Assembly: GCF_009728995.1 (NCBI RefSeq)
Contig: NZ_VTZW01000010.1
Coordinates: forward strand, 282,516-346,515
Direction: 5' to 3'
DNA: 64,000 nucleotides
Origin: Streptomonospora sp. PA3
Lineage (GTDB): Bacteria > Actinomycetota > Actinomycetes > Streptosporangiales > Streptosporangiaceae
Each line of letters begins with the position of its first letter. Positions within the stretch are counted from its first letter, which is position 1. Made by a program: the position numbers and the translations under genes. The notes beneath the pieces are model-generated. The model did not search any database. It was not told the DNA's origin and saw nothing but the letters and a program-made list of their open reading frames with translations. This document shows positions 17,795-27,260 of this stretch, piece after piece.

Positions 17795-18829
17795 TCAGCC
17801 GGCTCTGTTGCGTGTCGTCCGCAGGATGAACACGAAGAACGGGGCGCCGAGGAAGGCGGTCACCACTCCCAGCGGGAGTTCGGCGGGCGCGATCAGGGTG
17901 CGGGCGGCCACATCGACCAGGACCAGGAAGGCGGCGCCGCTCAGCAGCGACATCGGCAGGATCATCCGGTAGCCGGTACCCACCAGGCGCCGGACGATGT
18001 GGGGAACGACGATCCCCACGAATCCGATCAGCCCGCTGACCGATACGGCCGCGGCGGTGGCCAGGGAGGCCGCGGCGACCACCAGCAGCCGCGCCGCCGT
18101 GGCGTTGAGTCCGAGGCTGAGCGCCTTCTCGTCGCCCAGCGCCAGCAGGTCGAGCAGATAGCCGCAGCCCATCAGCACCAGCACGCTCACCGCCGCATAG
18201 GGCGCGATCATCGCCACGTCGTCCCAGCCGCCGCGGCCCAGCCCGCCCAGCATCCAGGCGTAGATGCGGCGCAGCTCCTCCACCCGGACCATCTGCACCA
18301 GGTTTTGCGCCGCGGAGAGGAAGGACGACACCGCGACCCCGGCGAGCACCAGCGTCGCCGTGCCGCCGCCGCCCGCCACGGCGCCCAACGCATAGGCCGC
18401 GGCCACCCCGGCCAGCGCCCCGGCGAAGGCCGCCACCGGCACGATGGCGCGCGGCGCGTCGACCAGGTCGGCGCCGAAGGCCAGCACGAGCGTGGCGCCC
18501 AGCCCAGCGCCGCCGGCCGCCCCCAGCAGGTAGGGGTCGGCCAGCGGGTTGCGGAAGACTCCCTGGTAGGCGGCTCCGGCGCTGGCCAGCAGCCCGCCGA
18601 CGAGCGCACCCAGCACCACGCGGGGCAGCCTGAGCTCGACGAGCACCGCCTCTTGAAGCCCGCTCAGCGGCGAGTCCACCGGGCTGAAGGGAAGGCGCCC
18701 CAGCAGCGCGGCGGCGATTTCGACGGGGCCGATGGACGCCGCGCCCGCCGCCACGCCAACCAGCGCGCAGGCGGCGAGCAGCGCCAGCCCCAGCGGCGGC
18801 CACAGCCAGGCCGCCCGCTTGACCCTCAC
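17795..18829 (-). CDS. btuC: FecCD/BtuC-type ABC permease (probable cobalamin uptake)
   Basis: A 344-residue permease of the iron-siderophore/B12 family. It has about ten hydrophobic helices and the family motifs LRLPRVVLGALVGGLLA, GAAYQGVFRNPLADPYLLG and SGLIGFVGIVVPHIVRRLVG. It starts 7 bases after the upstream binding-protein gene, so the two are co-transcribed. A cobalamin riboswitch precedes that pair and points to vitamin B12 or a precursor as the substrate. No ATPase gene is present next to it, so the nucleotide-binding subunit must be encoded elsewhere or shared. Confidence 0.85.
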   Translation of the reverse strand: MRVKRAAWLWPPLGLALLAACALVGVAAGAASIGPVEIAAALLGRLPFSPVDSPLSGLQEAVLVELRLPRVVLGALVGGLLASAGAAYQGVFRNPLADPYLLGAAGGAGLGATLVLAFGADLVDAPRAIVPVAAFAGALAGVAAAYALGAVAGGGGTATLVLAGVAVSSFLSAAQNLVQMVRVEELRRIYAWMLGGLGRGGWDDVAMIAPYAAVSVLVLMGCGYLLDLLALGDEKALSLGLNATAARLLVVAAASLATAAAVSVSGLIGFVGIVVPHIVRRLVGTGYRMILPMSLLSGAAFLVLVDVAARTLIAPAELPLGVVTAFLGAPFFVFILRTTRNRAG

Positions 18830-18836
18830 CGCTGCG

Positions 18837-19784
18837 CTACCCCTCCTGGGCGGCGGCTGTGACGGCTTCGGAGACGCTCTCGGCCAGGTCGACCACGCGC
18901 GGACCCCAGCGCGAGGAGACGTCGGGGTCGAGCTGGACGACGTCGCCGTTGCGGACGGCGGTGACGCTGTCGAAGGCGGGGCGCTCGCGCAGCGCCTCGA
19001 CGGCGCCGTCGCCGCCGTAGGACAGGAAGATCAGGTCGGGGTTCTCCTCGACGATGTACTCCGAGGACAGCTGCGGGTAGCCGCCGGCGGCGTCCTCGGC
19101 GGAGTCGGCGATGTTCTCCAGGCCGAAGCGGTCGTAGACCTGCCCGATGAACGTGTCGGAGGTCGCCGAGTACATGCCCTCGTCCAGCTCGTGGTAGACG
19201 CTGAGGTCGGTGTCGCCGACCTCGGCGGTGGTCTCCTCGACGATCTCCTCGACGTCGGACTCGACCCGGTCGGCGACCTTGTCGGCCTGCTGGGCGTGTC
19301 CGGTCGCCTTGCCGAGCATGCGCATCTGCCCGTAGGCCTCGTCGAGGGTGGTCGCGGCGGGGATCAGCAGCACGGGGACGTCGACCTTGCGCAGCTGCTC
19401 GGCGGCGTCGGCGGCGTCGCGCGCGAGCACCACCAGGTCGGGGTTGTACTCGCTGATGGCCTCGACGCTGGGCGTGAACCCGGACAGGTCGGTGGTCGGC
19501 GCTTCCTTCGGGTGGTCGGAGTACTCGTCGGCGGCGACGACCTCGTCGCCCGCGCCGACCGCGAACAGCATCTCGGTGGCCGTCGGCGACAGCGAGACGA
19601 TGCGCCGCGGCGGGGACTCGATGGCGACCTTGCCGGAGGCGTCCTCGACGGTCACGGGGAACGCGCCGGTGTCCTGGTCGCCCGCCTCCTGCTGGTTCTG
19701 GCCGGCGTTCTGCGGGCCGCCGCAGGCGGAGAGAGTGAGTGCCGCCAGCAGCAGTGCTGCGGGCAGGCGGCGTGCGCTTGGCAC
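18837..19784 (-). CDS. btuF: BtuF-like cobalamin-binding lipoprotein
   Basis: A 315-residue substrate-binding lipoprotein of the helical-backbone periplasmic binding class. The signal sequence ends in a lipobox (ALTLSAC, Cys near residue 20). The binding domain opens PPRRIVSLSPTATEMLFAVG and continues with YNPDLVVLARD. I chose the GTG at 19784 because an AAGGAG site lies 6 bases upstream and because it gives a good signal peptide. The riboswitch in its leader indicates cobalamin control and supports BtuF over a siderophore-binding role. It is coupled to btuC. Confidence 0.85.
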   Translation of the reverse strand: MPSARRLPAALLLAALTLSACGGPQNAGQNQQEAGDQDTGAFPVTVEDASGKVAIESPPRRIVSLSPTATEMLFAVGAGDEVVAADEYSDHPKEAPTTDLSGFTPSVEAISEYNPDLVVLARDAADAAEQLRKVDVPVLLIPAATTLDEAYGQMRMLGKATGHAQQADKVADRVESDVEEIVEETTAEVGDTDLSVYHELDEGMYSATSDTFIGQVYDRFGLENIADSAEDAAGGYPQLSSEYIVEENPDLIFLSYGGDGAVEALRERPAFDSVTAVRNGDVVQLDPDVSSRWGPRVVDLAESVSEAVTAAAQEG

Positions 19785-19887
19785 GGGACTCCTTCTGGGG
19801 TCTCGATGGGCGCGGCAGAGAAGCGGAGCCCGCGCGCGGCGCGGTGCGGTCCGCCCTCCCGCGAGGACAGTGGGCCGCGGCACCGAA

Positions 19888-20032
19888 GAGGCGACCTGGC
19901 TTGCCCGCCCCGAAGGGCGGGTCTCACAGTTGCGGGGCAGCGCCGGATTCGCGGGGCCGGCCGGGGCCGGAGACCGCACCGGACTTCGCTCGCTCGGTGC
20001 CGTTGCCCTGCGGAATCGGACCGCAGGGCGCT
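19888..20032 (-). ncRNA. cobalamin riboswitch upstream of btuFC
   Basis: On the minus strand the leader contains the diagnostic core CTGCCCCGCAACTGTGAG (19924-19941). It is preceded by a GAAGTCCGGTGCGG element and a GC-rich stem, and followed by a stem-loop and a B12-box-like CAAGCCAGGTCGC (19891-19903). The order and spacing match the cobalamin riboswitch family. It lies about 105 bases upstream of the GTG of btuF, as expected for repression of uptake genes by adenosylcobalamin. Confidence 0.88.
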
Positions 20033-20156
20033 ATGTCCACTTTAACCGCTTCGCACCGTGATCACCGGACGGGGGTACCGGCGGCCCCGGTCACCTGCAC
20101 CGGAGGCCGTGTTCGAGAACTGCGGAGGCCTCGCTTCCCAGGAACCCACCGGGCAC

Positions 20157-20440
20157 CACAGGGAACCCGCCACCACCGAGCTGCGGCAATGGGCGCGCCT
20201 CGCGCAGCGCGGTCGCGGCTTGCCGCCGAGCGCACGCGGTACCTCTCGGATGGAGCCGCGCCACCGGTGGCCGGGTTCCAGAACAAAAGGTGCACCGTGC
20301 ACTCGGCGGCAAGCCGGCTCTGAATAGATACGTGGCGCGAAGCGCCTCCGTTGGGGCGGTGGCGGGTGACGGGCGGGCGCTACGCGCAACCCAGCCCCAT
20401 TGCCGCAACCGCTGTGGTGGCGCCCCCCGTGGTTCCCGGG
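20157..20440. repeat. palindromic interspersed repeat, copy B
   Basis: The 20206-20420 part aligns with copy A at 1-213. The element as a whole is a large imperfect palindrome. Outer arms are 20160-20194 (GGGAACCCGCCACCACCG..) and 20396-20440 in inverse. Inner arms are near 20219-20241 and 20288-20314, around the self-complementary CCACCGGTGG. It carries no open frame that looks coding and lies between the smc stop and the btuF riboswitch. Its size and inverted symmetry resemble a MITE or a REP-like element. Confidence 0.72.
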
Positions 20441-20469
20441 GGTCCCTCGCCGCCCGCTCGGCGCCGGGC

Positions 20470-23400
20470 TCACGGCCCCGGGGTGTCGCGGTCCAGCTTC
20501 TGGCTGATGACCTGGGAGATCCCGTCGTTGTGCATGGTCACGCCGTACAGCGCGTCGGCCGCCTCCATGGTGCGCTTCTGGTGGGTGATCACGATGAGCT
20601 GGGAGGACTCCCGCAGCTCGTCGAAGATCACCAGCAACCGCTGCAGGTTGGTGTCGTCGAGCGCGGCCTCGACCTCGTCCATGACGTAGAACGGCGAGGG
20701 CCTGGCCTTGAAGATGGCGGCGAGGAAGGCCACCGCGGTCAGCGAGCGCTCGCCGCCCGAGAGCAGCGAGAGCCGCTTGACCTTCTTGCCCGGCGGGCGG
20801 GCCTCCACCTCGACTCCGGTGGTGAGCATGTCGCCGGGTTCGCTGAGCACCAGCCGGCCCTCGCCGCCGGGGAAGAGCCGACCGAAGATCTGCGCGAACT
20901 CCCGCTCGACGTCGGCGAAGGCCGCCGAGAACACCTCCTGCACCCGCGCGTCGACCTGCTCGACCACGGACAGCAGGTCGCGCCGGGTCTTCTTGAGGTC
21001 CTCCAACTGGGCGTTGAGGAAGGCGTGGCGCTCCTCCAGCGCGGCGTACTCCTCCAGCGCCAGGGGGTTGATCTTGCCGAGCTGGTTGAGCTGGCGCTCG
21101 GCGCTGCGGGCGCGCTTCTCCTGCACCTCGCGCACATAGGGCACGGCGACGGCCTCGTCCTCCTTGGCGTCGGCCGGCGGCGGAACGGGCACCCGGGGGC
21201 CGTACTCGGCGACGAGCACGGACACCTCGATGCCCATCTCCTCCACGGCCTTGGTCTCCAGCTGCTCCAGGCGCAGTTTGCGCTCGGCGCGCGCGACCTC
21301 GCTGCCGTGGACGACGTTGACGAGCTTCTCCAGTTCGACCGACAGCTCGCGCACCCGGGCGCGCACCGTCTTCAGCTCGGCGTCGCGCGCGGCCCGCTCC
21401 TCATCGGCCTGCTTGCGCTGGGCGTCGGCGTCGGCCAGCGAGTACTCGATGCGCTCCAGCGCCCGGGCCGCCGACTCGGCGACGGCCTCGGCGATCCGCG
21501 ACTGGCTGCGGCGTCGGGCGCGGCGCTCGGCGGCCCTGCGGCGCGCCTCGCGCTCGGCCGCGGCGGCCCGCAGCAGGCTGTCGGCGCGGCCGGAGATCGA
21601 GCGCACCCGCTCCTCGGCGGTGCGCACGGCCAGGCGCGCCTCGGTCTCGGCGGCGCGGGCGGCGCTGGCCCGCTCGGCCAGCTCGTCGCGGTGGCCGGTG
21701 TCGGGCTCGCCGTCGTCGACCGGCTCGGCCTCGGCCTCGGCGAGCCGCTCCTCCAGCGCCGCGAGGTCGTCCAGGTCGCTCTGCCGGCCGGCGGCGGCCT
21801 TGGCCGCGGCGGCGGTGTAGCGCTCGACCTCGGCGGCGGCGGCGCGGGCCTGGCCGCCGAGCTTGCCCAGCTGCTGGGCGACGTCGTTGCGCTGCTTGTC
21901 GGCGGCCCGGCGCCGCGCCGTGACCTCGTCGAGGGCGGCCGCGAGCTCGCCGCGCTCGCTCTTGGCCGCGGCCAGGCGCTCGGCGGCCTCCTCGGCCGCA
22001 CCGGTGGCGGCGGCGAGCCGCTCGGCGGCCTCGTCCACGGCCGCCTGCACCTCCAGCAGACTGGGTGCGGTGGCCGAACCTCCCTCGACCAGGCCGGTGC
22101 TGTAGAGGTCGCCGTCGGCGGTGACGGCGCGCAGCCGCGGGTGGGCGGCGAGCAGGTCGCGGGCCTGGTCGGCGTCGGAGACGAGCACCACGCGCTCCAG
22201 CAGCGCGGTGACGGCCGGCCGCAGTCGCTCGGGCGGCGTCACGGCGTCGGCGGCGTAGCGCAGTCCGCCCGGCAGCGGCGGCCAGTCCGCGCGCTCGGCG
22301 CCGCCCGCTCCGGCGGAGCCGCCGATGACGACGCTCGCGCGTCCGGCGTCCTCGCTCTTGAGCAGCTCGACGGCGTGCCGCGCCGTGTCGGGGTCCGCGG
22401 CGGCGACGGCCTCGGAGGCGGCCCCGAACGCGGCGGCGACGGCCGTCTCGTGCCCGGGCTCGACCTCGACCAGGGCGGCCAGGGACCCCAGCAGGCCGGG
22501 CAGGCGGTCCTGGGCGGCAAGCAGGGCAGCGGCGCCGTCCTTGCGATTGAGGCCCATCTCCAGGGCCTCCTTGCGGGCGGCGAGGGCGGCGCGCTCGCGC
22601 TCGGCGCCGCGTTCGGTCTCGCGCAGCTCGTTGAGGCGGGCGTCCATCTCGGCCAGGCGCCGCTTGGCGTCCTCCTGGGCGGTGTCGAGCTCGGCGTCGC
22701 CCTGGTCGAGGCCGGCGGACTCGGCTTGGGCGCGCTCGTACTCGGCCGTGGCCTCCTCGGCGCGTTCGCGGGCCTCCACCGCCGCGGCGTCGAGCCGCTC
22801 GACCTCGGCCTCACTGGCGGCGAGCCTGCTGCGCAGCGCGTCGACGCGCCCGCGGAGCTTGGCCAGGCCCTCGCGGCGGTCGGCGGCGGCGCGGGAGGCG
22901 GCCGCGATGCGCTCCTCCTCCGCCTTCAGCTCCTCTTCGGCGACGGTGCGCTCGCCGACGGCGCTTTCCAGGTTCTCGCGGGCGTCGTCGAGCCGATACT
23001 GCAGCTCCTCCTCCTGGGCGCGCGCCTCCTCGGCCTCGCGCTCCAGCTCGGCGGGGTCGCGCCCGGAGCGCTCCTGGTCGGAGTCGGGTTCGGCGGCGAG
23101 GTTGCGGTGGCGTTCGGCCGCCAGCGAGGCCACGGCGCTGAGGCGCTCCTTGAGGCGGGAGAGGCCGTGGTAGGTGTCCTGGAGGCGGGCGAGGACCGGC
23201 GCCGCCTCGCCGGCGGCGGCGTCCAGCGCGGTCTCGCGCGCCTGGGCGTCGGCCAGCGCCTTCTCGGCCGCCTCGCGGCGGGTGCGCACGGCCGCCTCGT
23301 CGGCCTCCTCCTTCTCCAGAGCCTCGCGCAGGGTGACGATGTCGTCGGCGAGCAGGCGCAGCCGGGCGTCGCGCAGGTCGGCCTGGATCACCGCGGCGCG

Positions 23401-24039
23401 CCGGGCGAGCTCGGCCTGCCTGCCCAGCGGTTTGAGCTGGCGGCGCAGCTCGGAGGTGAGGTCGGTGACGCGGTCGAGGTTGCCCTGCATCGCATCCAGC
23501 TTGCGCAGCGCCTTCTCCTTGCGCTTGCGGTGTTTGAGGATGCCCGCGGCCTCCTCGATGAGGGCGCGGCGCTCCTCGGGCCCGGCGTGCAGCACAGTGT
23601 CGAGCTGGCCCTGGCCGACGATGACGTGCATCTCCCGGCCGATTCCCGAGTCGCTGAGCAGGTCCTGGATGTCCAGCAGCCGGCAGGTGTCGCCGTTGAT
23701 GGCGTACTCCGAGCCGCCGCTGCGGAACATGGTCCGCCTGATGGTGACCTCGGTGTAGTCGATGGGCAGCGCGCCGTCGGAGTTGTCGATGGTCAGGCTG
23801 ACCTCGGCGCGGCCGAGCGCGGGGCGGGAGGAGGTGCCGGCGAAGATGACGTCGTCCATCTTGCCGCCGCGCAGGGATTTCGCGCCCTGCTCGCCCATGA
23901 CCCAGGCCAGTGCGTCGACGACGTTGGACTTGCCCGAGCCGTTGGGCCCCACGACGGTGGTGATGCCGGGCTCGAAGCGCAGGGTGGTCGCCGAGGCGAA
24001 GGACTTGAAGCCGCGCAGCGTGAGCTTCTTCAGGTACAC
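20470..24039 (-). CDS. smc: chromosome segregation ATPase SMC
   Basis: SMC forms the condensin-like ring with ScpA/ScpB that organises and segregates chromosomes. The 1189-residue product begins with the ATPase half (LTLRGFKSFASATTLRF, then VVGPNGSGKSNVVDALAWV). Two long Glu/Ala/Arg-rich coiled coils flank a hinge around residues 500-650. The protein ends with the LSGGERSLTAVAFLAAI signature and the FYVMDEVEAALDDTN Walker B. The GTG at 24039 gives the usual VYLKKLTLRGF start. The frame stays open upstream but has no homology there. Confidence 0.96.
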   Translation of the reverse strand: MYLKKLTLRGFKSFASATTLRFEPGITTVVGPNGSGKSNVVDALAWVMGEQGAKSLRGGKMDDVIFAGTSSRPALGRAEVSLTIDNSDGALPIDYTEVTIRRTMFRSGGSEYAINGDTCRLLDIQDLLSDSGIGREMHVIVGQGQLDTVLHAGPEERRALIEEAAGILKHRKRKEKALRKLDAMQGNLDRVTDLTSELRRQLKPLGRQAELARRAAVIQADLRDARLRLLADDIVTLREALEKEEADEAAVRTRREAAEKALADAQARETALDAAAGEAAPVLARLQDTYHGLSRLKERLSAVASLAAERHRNLAAEPDSDQERSGRDPAELEREAEEARAQEEELQYRLDDARENLESAVGERTVAEEELKAEEERIAAASRAAADRREGLAKLRGRVDALRSRLAASEAEVERLDAAAVEARERAEEATAEYERAQAESAGLDQGDAELDTAQEDAKRRLAEMDARLNELRETERGAERERAALAARKEALEMGLNRKDGAAALLAAQDRLPGLLGSLAALVEVEPGHETAVAAAFGAASEAVAAADPDTARHAVELLKSEDAGRASVVIGGSAGAGGAERADWPPLPGGLRYAADAVTPPERLRPAVTALLERVVLVSDADQARDLLAAHPRLRAVTADGDLYSTGLVEGGSATAPSLLEVQAAVDEAAERLAAATGAAEEAAERLAAAKSERGELAAALDEVTARRRAADKQRNDVAQQLGKLGGQARAAAAEVERYTAAAAKAAAGRQSDLDDLAALEERLAEAEAEPVDDGEPDTGHRDELAERASAARAAETEARLAVRTAEERVRSISGRADSLLRAAAAEREARRRAAERRARRRSQSRIAEAVAESAARALERIEYSLADADAQRKQADEERAARDAELKTVRARVRELSVELEKLVNVVHGSEVARAERKLRLEQLETKAVEEMGIEVSVLVAEYGPRVPVPPPADAKEDEAVAVPYVREVQEKRARSAERQLNQLGKINPLALEEYAALEERHAFLNAQLEDLKKTRRDLLSVVEQVDARVQEVFSAAFADVEREFAQIFGRLFPGGEGRLVLSEPGDMLTTGVEVEARPPGKKVKRLSLLSGGERSLTAVAFLAAIFKARPSPFYVMDEVEAALDDTNLQRLLVIFDELRESSQLIVITHQKRTMEAADALYGVTMHNDGISQVISQKLDRDTPGP

Positions 24040-24484
24040 GCCACTGGCCCCCCTTGCCTGTCCGGTCGCCGGGCCGCGCTCGCACGGCCCGGGGATCAAG
24101 GGTGCCATGAACCGGAGGCGTCCGTCTGCGCAACCGCCCCGGTGTCGGTACGCCGCCGCCTGCGGCGCGACCCGCCCGAGAGCGCCCCGAAGCGCCTGGG
24201 GCGACGGGGCGCGCGGGCGGTTCGTCGGGAGAGGCGCCGGGCGGCGATGGCGCCGAAGACGCGGCGCCGGGTCTCCCCCGTGAGTGTCGCGGGCGGCGTT
24301 CGCGGCCGGCACGCGGCCCGAAGCGTCCGCCTGAGGGGATCGGCTGACCGCACGCCCGGATGAACACGGGATGCGGATCAGGTGAACGGGTTCGTTCGGT
24401 CGGGGATCAGTCCCCCGATGCCCCGCGCAGGGACGCCGGTCGAAGCAGGCGTCCCTTTTTCACGTCGCGGGTGCTCGCGGGACT
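24040..24484. other. 445-bp spacer upstream of smc
   Basis: The part next to smc is GC-rich, with Arg-rich open frames and no recognisable protein. The distal part carries the hairpin at 24429-24460. The smc promoter should lie here but is not evident. Confidence 0.4.
24429..24460. terminator. hairpin with T-tract downstream of the small coiled-coil gene
   Basis: A perfect 9-bp stem (AGGGACGCC/GGCGTCCCT) with a 10-base loop, followed on the plus strand by a run of Ts. The T-tract faces plus-strand transcription, yet the only gene that ends here is on the minus strand (24485). It would serve that gene as a U-less hairpin. Confidence 0.55.
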
Positions 24485-24676
24485 TCAGGCGAGCGCGGGC
24501 TCGCGGTCGGTCGCGGGAACAGCGACATCGGTCACAGCCGCGGAGAGCCGGTCGTTTCGCGCCTGAAGCCGACTGATCTCGTCTTCGAGGTCACGTACTC
24601 GTTTCTGCAGCCGGCGCATCTCCTGAACCATCTGAGGGTCAGGACCTCCGACGTGGCCAAACAGAGCCTTCGCCAT
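24485..24676 (-). CDS. small coiled-coil protein, function unknown
   Basis: A 63-residue protein that begins MAKALFGHVGGPDP. A strongly predicted coiled coil (about residues 16-45, MRRLQKRVRDLEDEISRLQ) is followed by a short unstructured tail. The leader-like MAKALxGxVGG start and the short coiled coil match a small family I have seen in actinomycetes without a known role. The ATG at 24676 is chosen because a GGAGG site sits ahead of it; an upstream start would add 6 residues. A plausible promoter lies at 24790-24818. Confidence 0.75.
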   Translation of the reverse strand: MAKALFGHVGGPDPQMVQEMRRLQKRVRDLEDEISRLQARNDRLSAAVTDVAVPATDREPALA

Positions 24677-24789
24677 GATGTGGGTCCTCCACACTGAGTG
24701 ACCAGATTCGATTCACGCACATATGAGCTTCGGGAGCGCCGCTCGTGCTCGGCTGCCCCCGGATGGGAAAGGCGCGCGGTCTGCTTTCC

Positions 24790-24818
24790 AGAATCTCACC
24801 ATGGGCGTTGCTGGTCAA
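24790..24818 (-). promoter_or_regulatory. candidate sigma-70-type promoter for the small coiled-coil gene
   Basis: On the minus strand a -35 element TTGACC is followed after 17 bases by GATTCT. It sits in an AT-richer island about 115 bases upstream of the start codon. The -10 match is only moderate. Confidence 0.4.
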
Positions 24819-24964
24819 GGTTGTATGAATCAGTCAGTAACACACTGTAATCGGGCAGGTCGCAACACACGACCCGAACAAGGGGCACCCCATGCGCGCG
24901 TCCAGCTGCCGATAGGCGGCGCCGAGACAGGTGCCCGCGGATCGCGTTGCTCCTCTAAGGATAC

Positions 24965-25264
24965 TCACCGCTCGGTGAATCCGGAGAACGTGCCCCGGGG
25001 ATTCTCCCATCTCTCGACGACCCCCGCCACCTCTCCGGGCGTCTCGGCGCTGTGCAGCAGGGCCAGCAGCCGCTCGCAGCTCTTGCGGGGCCCCTCGGCC
25101 ACGACCTCGACCCTGCCGTCGCCCAGGTTGGTCGCGGCGCCGGTCAGCCCCAGTTCCAGCGCGCGGGAGCGCACCCACCAGCGGAAACCCACTCCCTGCA
25201 CCCGGCCGCGCACCCACGCGGTCAGCCGTGCGGCGGTGTCCTGCTCGCCTTCGTCGCCTGCCAC
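24965..25264 (-). CDS. acyP: acylphosphatase
   Basis: A 99-residue acylphosphatase that hydrolyses carboxyl-phosphate bonds. The signature [18 protein letters not shown] supplies the catalytic Arg, and [14 protein letters not shown] supplies the catalytic Asn region. The length and the ATG start are typical. It starts 27 bases after mutM, probably in the same transcript as yceD-rpmF-rnc-mutM, an arrangement common in actinobacteria upstream of smc. Confidence 0.94.
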   Translation of the reverse strand: MAGDEGEQDTAARLTAWVRGRVQGVGFRWWVRSRALELGLTGAATNLGDGRVEVVAEGPRKSCERLLALLHSAETPGEVAGVVERWENPRGTFSGFTER

Positions 25265-25291
25265 GGGACTCCCCCCACTCTGTGCTCGGTC

Positions 25292-26158
25292 TCACGTGCG
25301 CGGAGCGCGCTGGCAGCGCGGGCAGCTGTAGGACGAGCGGTTCATGAAGGCGTCGCGCCGGATCGGGGTCCCGCAGCGCTCGCACGGCATGCCGCGCCGC
25401 CCGTAGGCCTTCAGTCCGCGCTCGAAGTAGCCGCTCTCGCCGTTGACGTTCACATACAGGCTGTCGAACGAGGTGCCGCCGGCCGCCAGCGCCTCGCGCA
25501 GCACGTCGCGCAACCGCTCCAGCAGGGTGCTCACCTGCGCGCGGCGCAACGTGGCCGTTGGACGCGCCCAGTGCAGCCGCGCCCGCCACAGCGCCTCATC
25601 CGCGTAGATGTTGCCTACCCCGCTGATAAGGGACTGATCCAGCAGCGCGCGCTTGACCTCGGTGCGCCGGCGCCGCAGCAGGGCGGAGAACGCCTCGTCG
25701 TCGAAGGCGGGGTCCAGCGGGTCCAGCGCGATGTGGCCGATCACCGAAGGCACCCCGGCCGAGCGCCCCCGCGCGTCGTCCACCAGCGGGTCGACCATGA
25801 GGTGGCCGAACGTCCGCTGATCGACGAAGCGCAGCTCCCGCTCCGCGGGGCCCAGCCCGATGCGCACCCGCTGGTGCCGCTCCGCGGCCCTCTCGCGCGG
25901 CTGCATCAGCAGCTGGCCGCTCATACCCAGGTGCGCCAGCAGCGCGTCGCCGGAGTCCAGCGACAACCACAGGTACTTGCCGCGGCGGCGGACCCCGGAG
26001 ACGGTGCGCGCCTTCAGCCGCGCGGAGAAGTCCTCGGCGCCCGCGGCGTGGCGGCGGACCGAGCGGGGGTGCAGCACCGCGACCTCGTCGACGGTGCGGC
26101 CGCACACCCAGTGCTCCAGGCCCGCGCGTACGACCTCGACCTCGGGAAGCTCGGGCAC
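25292..26158 (-). CDS. mutM: formamidopyrimidine-DNA glycosylase (Fpg/MutM)
   Basis: Fpg excises oxidised purines such as 8-oxoguanine by a beta/delta-elimination mechanism. The 288-residue product has the catalytic N-terminus [14 protein letters not shown], where Pro2 is the nucleophile and Glu3 is catalytic. It also has the lysine in [10 protein letters not shown], the H2TH segment ([16 protein letters not shown]) and a C-terminal zinc finger (CERCGTP..CPRCQ). The start and length fit the family. It follows rnc after 7 bases. Confidence 0.96.
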   Translation of the reverse strand: MPELPEVEVVRAGLEHWVCGRTVDEVAVLHPRSVRRHAAGAEDFSARLKARTVSGVRRRGKYLWLSLDSGDALLAHLGMSGQLLMQPRERAAERHQRVRIGLGPAERELRFVDQRTFGHLMVDPLVDDARGRSAGVPSVIGHIALDPLDPAFDDEAFSALLRRRRTEVKRALLDQSLISGVGNIYADEALWRARLHWARPTATLRRAQVSTLLERLRDVLREALAAGGTSFDSLYVNVNGESGYFERGLKAYGRRGMPCERCGTPIRRDAFMNRSSYSCPRCQRAPRT

Positions 26159-26165
26159 GGGCCGC

Positions 26166-26909
26166 TCACTCTTCGCCGAGCGCGTCGGCCTCGCCGGCGC
26201 GGGTCTTGGCCGACGCCCCGCGGATGGCCTTCCAGGCCGACTCGGCCGCCTGCTGCTCGGCCTCCTTCTTGCTGCGCCCCTCGCCCATGCCGTAGTCCTC
26301 GCCGGCGACGCGCACGGTCGCGCGGAAGGTCTTCTGGTGGTCCGGGCCGCTCTCCTCGACGTGGTACTCGGGCACCCCGAGCATCTCCGAGGCGGTGAGC
26401 TCCTGCAGGGATGTCTTCCAGTCCAGTCCCGCGCCCAGCCCCGAGGCTGTGGCGATCAGCGGGTCGAACAACCGGTGCACGAAGTCGGAGGCGACGTCCA
26501 GGCCGCGGTCCAGGTAGACCGCCCCGATGATGGCCTCCAGCGTGTCGGCCAGGATCGAGGACTTGTCGCGTCCCCCGGTGCCCTCCTCGCCGCGGCCCAG
26601 CCGGATGTAGTCGCCGATGCCCAGGTCGCGGGCGACGTCGGCGAGCGCGCGCATGTTGACCACCGCAGCGCGCAGCTTGGCGAGCTGGCCCTCGGGCAGG
26701 TCGGGGTGCTCGCGGAAGAGGGTGTCGGTGACGATCAGGCCCAGTACGGAGTCGCCGAGGAACTCCAGGCGCTCGTTGGTGGGCAGACCGCCCTTCTCAT
26801 AGGCGTAGGAGCGGTGGGTCAGCGCCCGCGCCAGCACCTTGGCGTCGATCTCGACGCCGATCGCACGATAGAACTCGCGGGCCTCGGCCGCGTTGAGTTG
26901 TGGGGCCAC
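26166..26909 (-). CDS. rnc: ribonuclease III
   Basis: RNase III cleaves double-stranded RNA, including rRNA precursors. The 247-residue product has the catalytic [14 protein letters not shown] motif, the second acidic motif [20 protein letters not shown], and a C-terminal dsRNA-binding domain (DWKTSLQEL to [19 protein letters not shown]). The GTG at 26909 is the likely start, with an AGGAG about 12 bases upstream, so the initiation signal is not ideal. It sits in the rpmF-rnc-mutM order typical of actinobacteria. Confidence 0.95.
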   Translation of the reverse strand: MAPQLNAAEAREFYRAIGVEIDAKVLARALTHRSYAYEKGGLPTNERLEFLGDSVLGLIVTDTLFREHPDLPEGQLAKLRAAVVNMRALADVARDLGIGDYIRLGRGEEGTGGRDKSSILADTLEAIIGAVYLDRGLDVASDFVHRLFDPLIATASGLGAGLDWKTSLQELTASEMLGVPEYHVEESGPDHQKTFRATVRVAGEDYGMGEGRSKKEAEQQAAESAWKAIRGASAKTRAGEADALGEE

Positions 26910-27260
26910 TCGACGTTCACACTCCTGATCTCCAGCGCCGTTCGCCCAGGCGCGCGGTCGATCGCGCGGCTGTGCTCGACTGAGCCGATCAGGGACGCTC
27001 GAGGGCGAGGTGAGCGTCGCGGAGGGGCGCTGCCCCTGCCCGGCGGCCACCACGGCCTCGGGATATGCCCGAACCGGCGCGGTCGTCTTCGGTTGTCGCC
27101 AAGCAGGGAGCCGGGGCGGGACTCGGGTCGGGGCGCCCGCGGGATCCACCCGCGCGATCCCCGGCACGAGTCCGCGCGCCGCGGCTTCCTGCGTGCCGGC
27201 CCGGTGGCCGCCCGGCGGTGCGCCGACGGCCGAGTGGCCAGGGCTCCTGTGCCTACGGCG
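26910..27260. other. 351-bp spacer between rpmF and rnc
   Basis: A GC-rich interval with no recognisable gene. A small hairpin (GGGGCGCTGCCCC) lies near 27020. rpmF and rnc are usually closer together, so the spacer is somewhat long. Confidence 0.35.

Noticed and set aside
20290-24363. A very long plus-strand open frame antisense to smc
   Set aside because: It mirrors the GC-rich codon bias of smc on the opposite strand; its translation is low-complexity Gly/Leu/Ala/Arg and resembles no protein.
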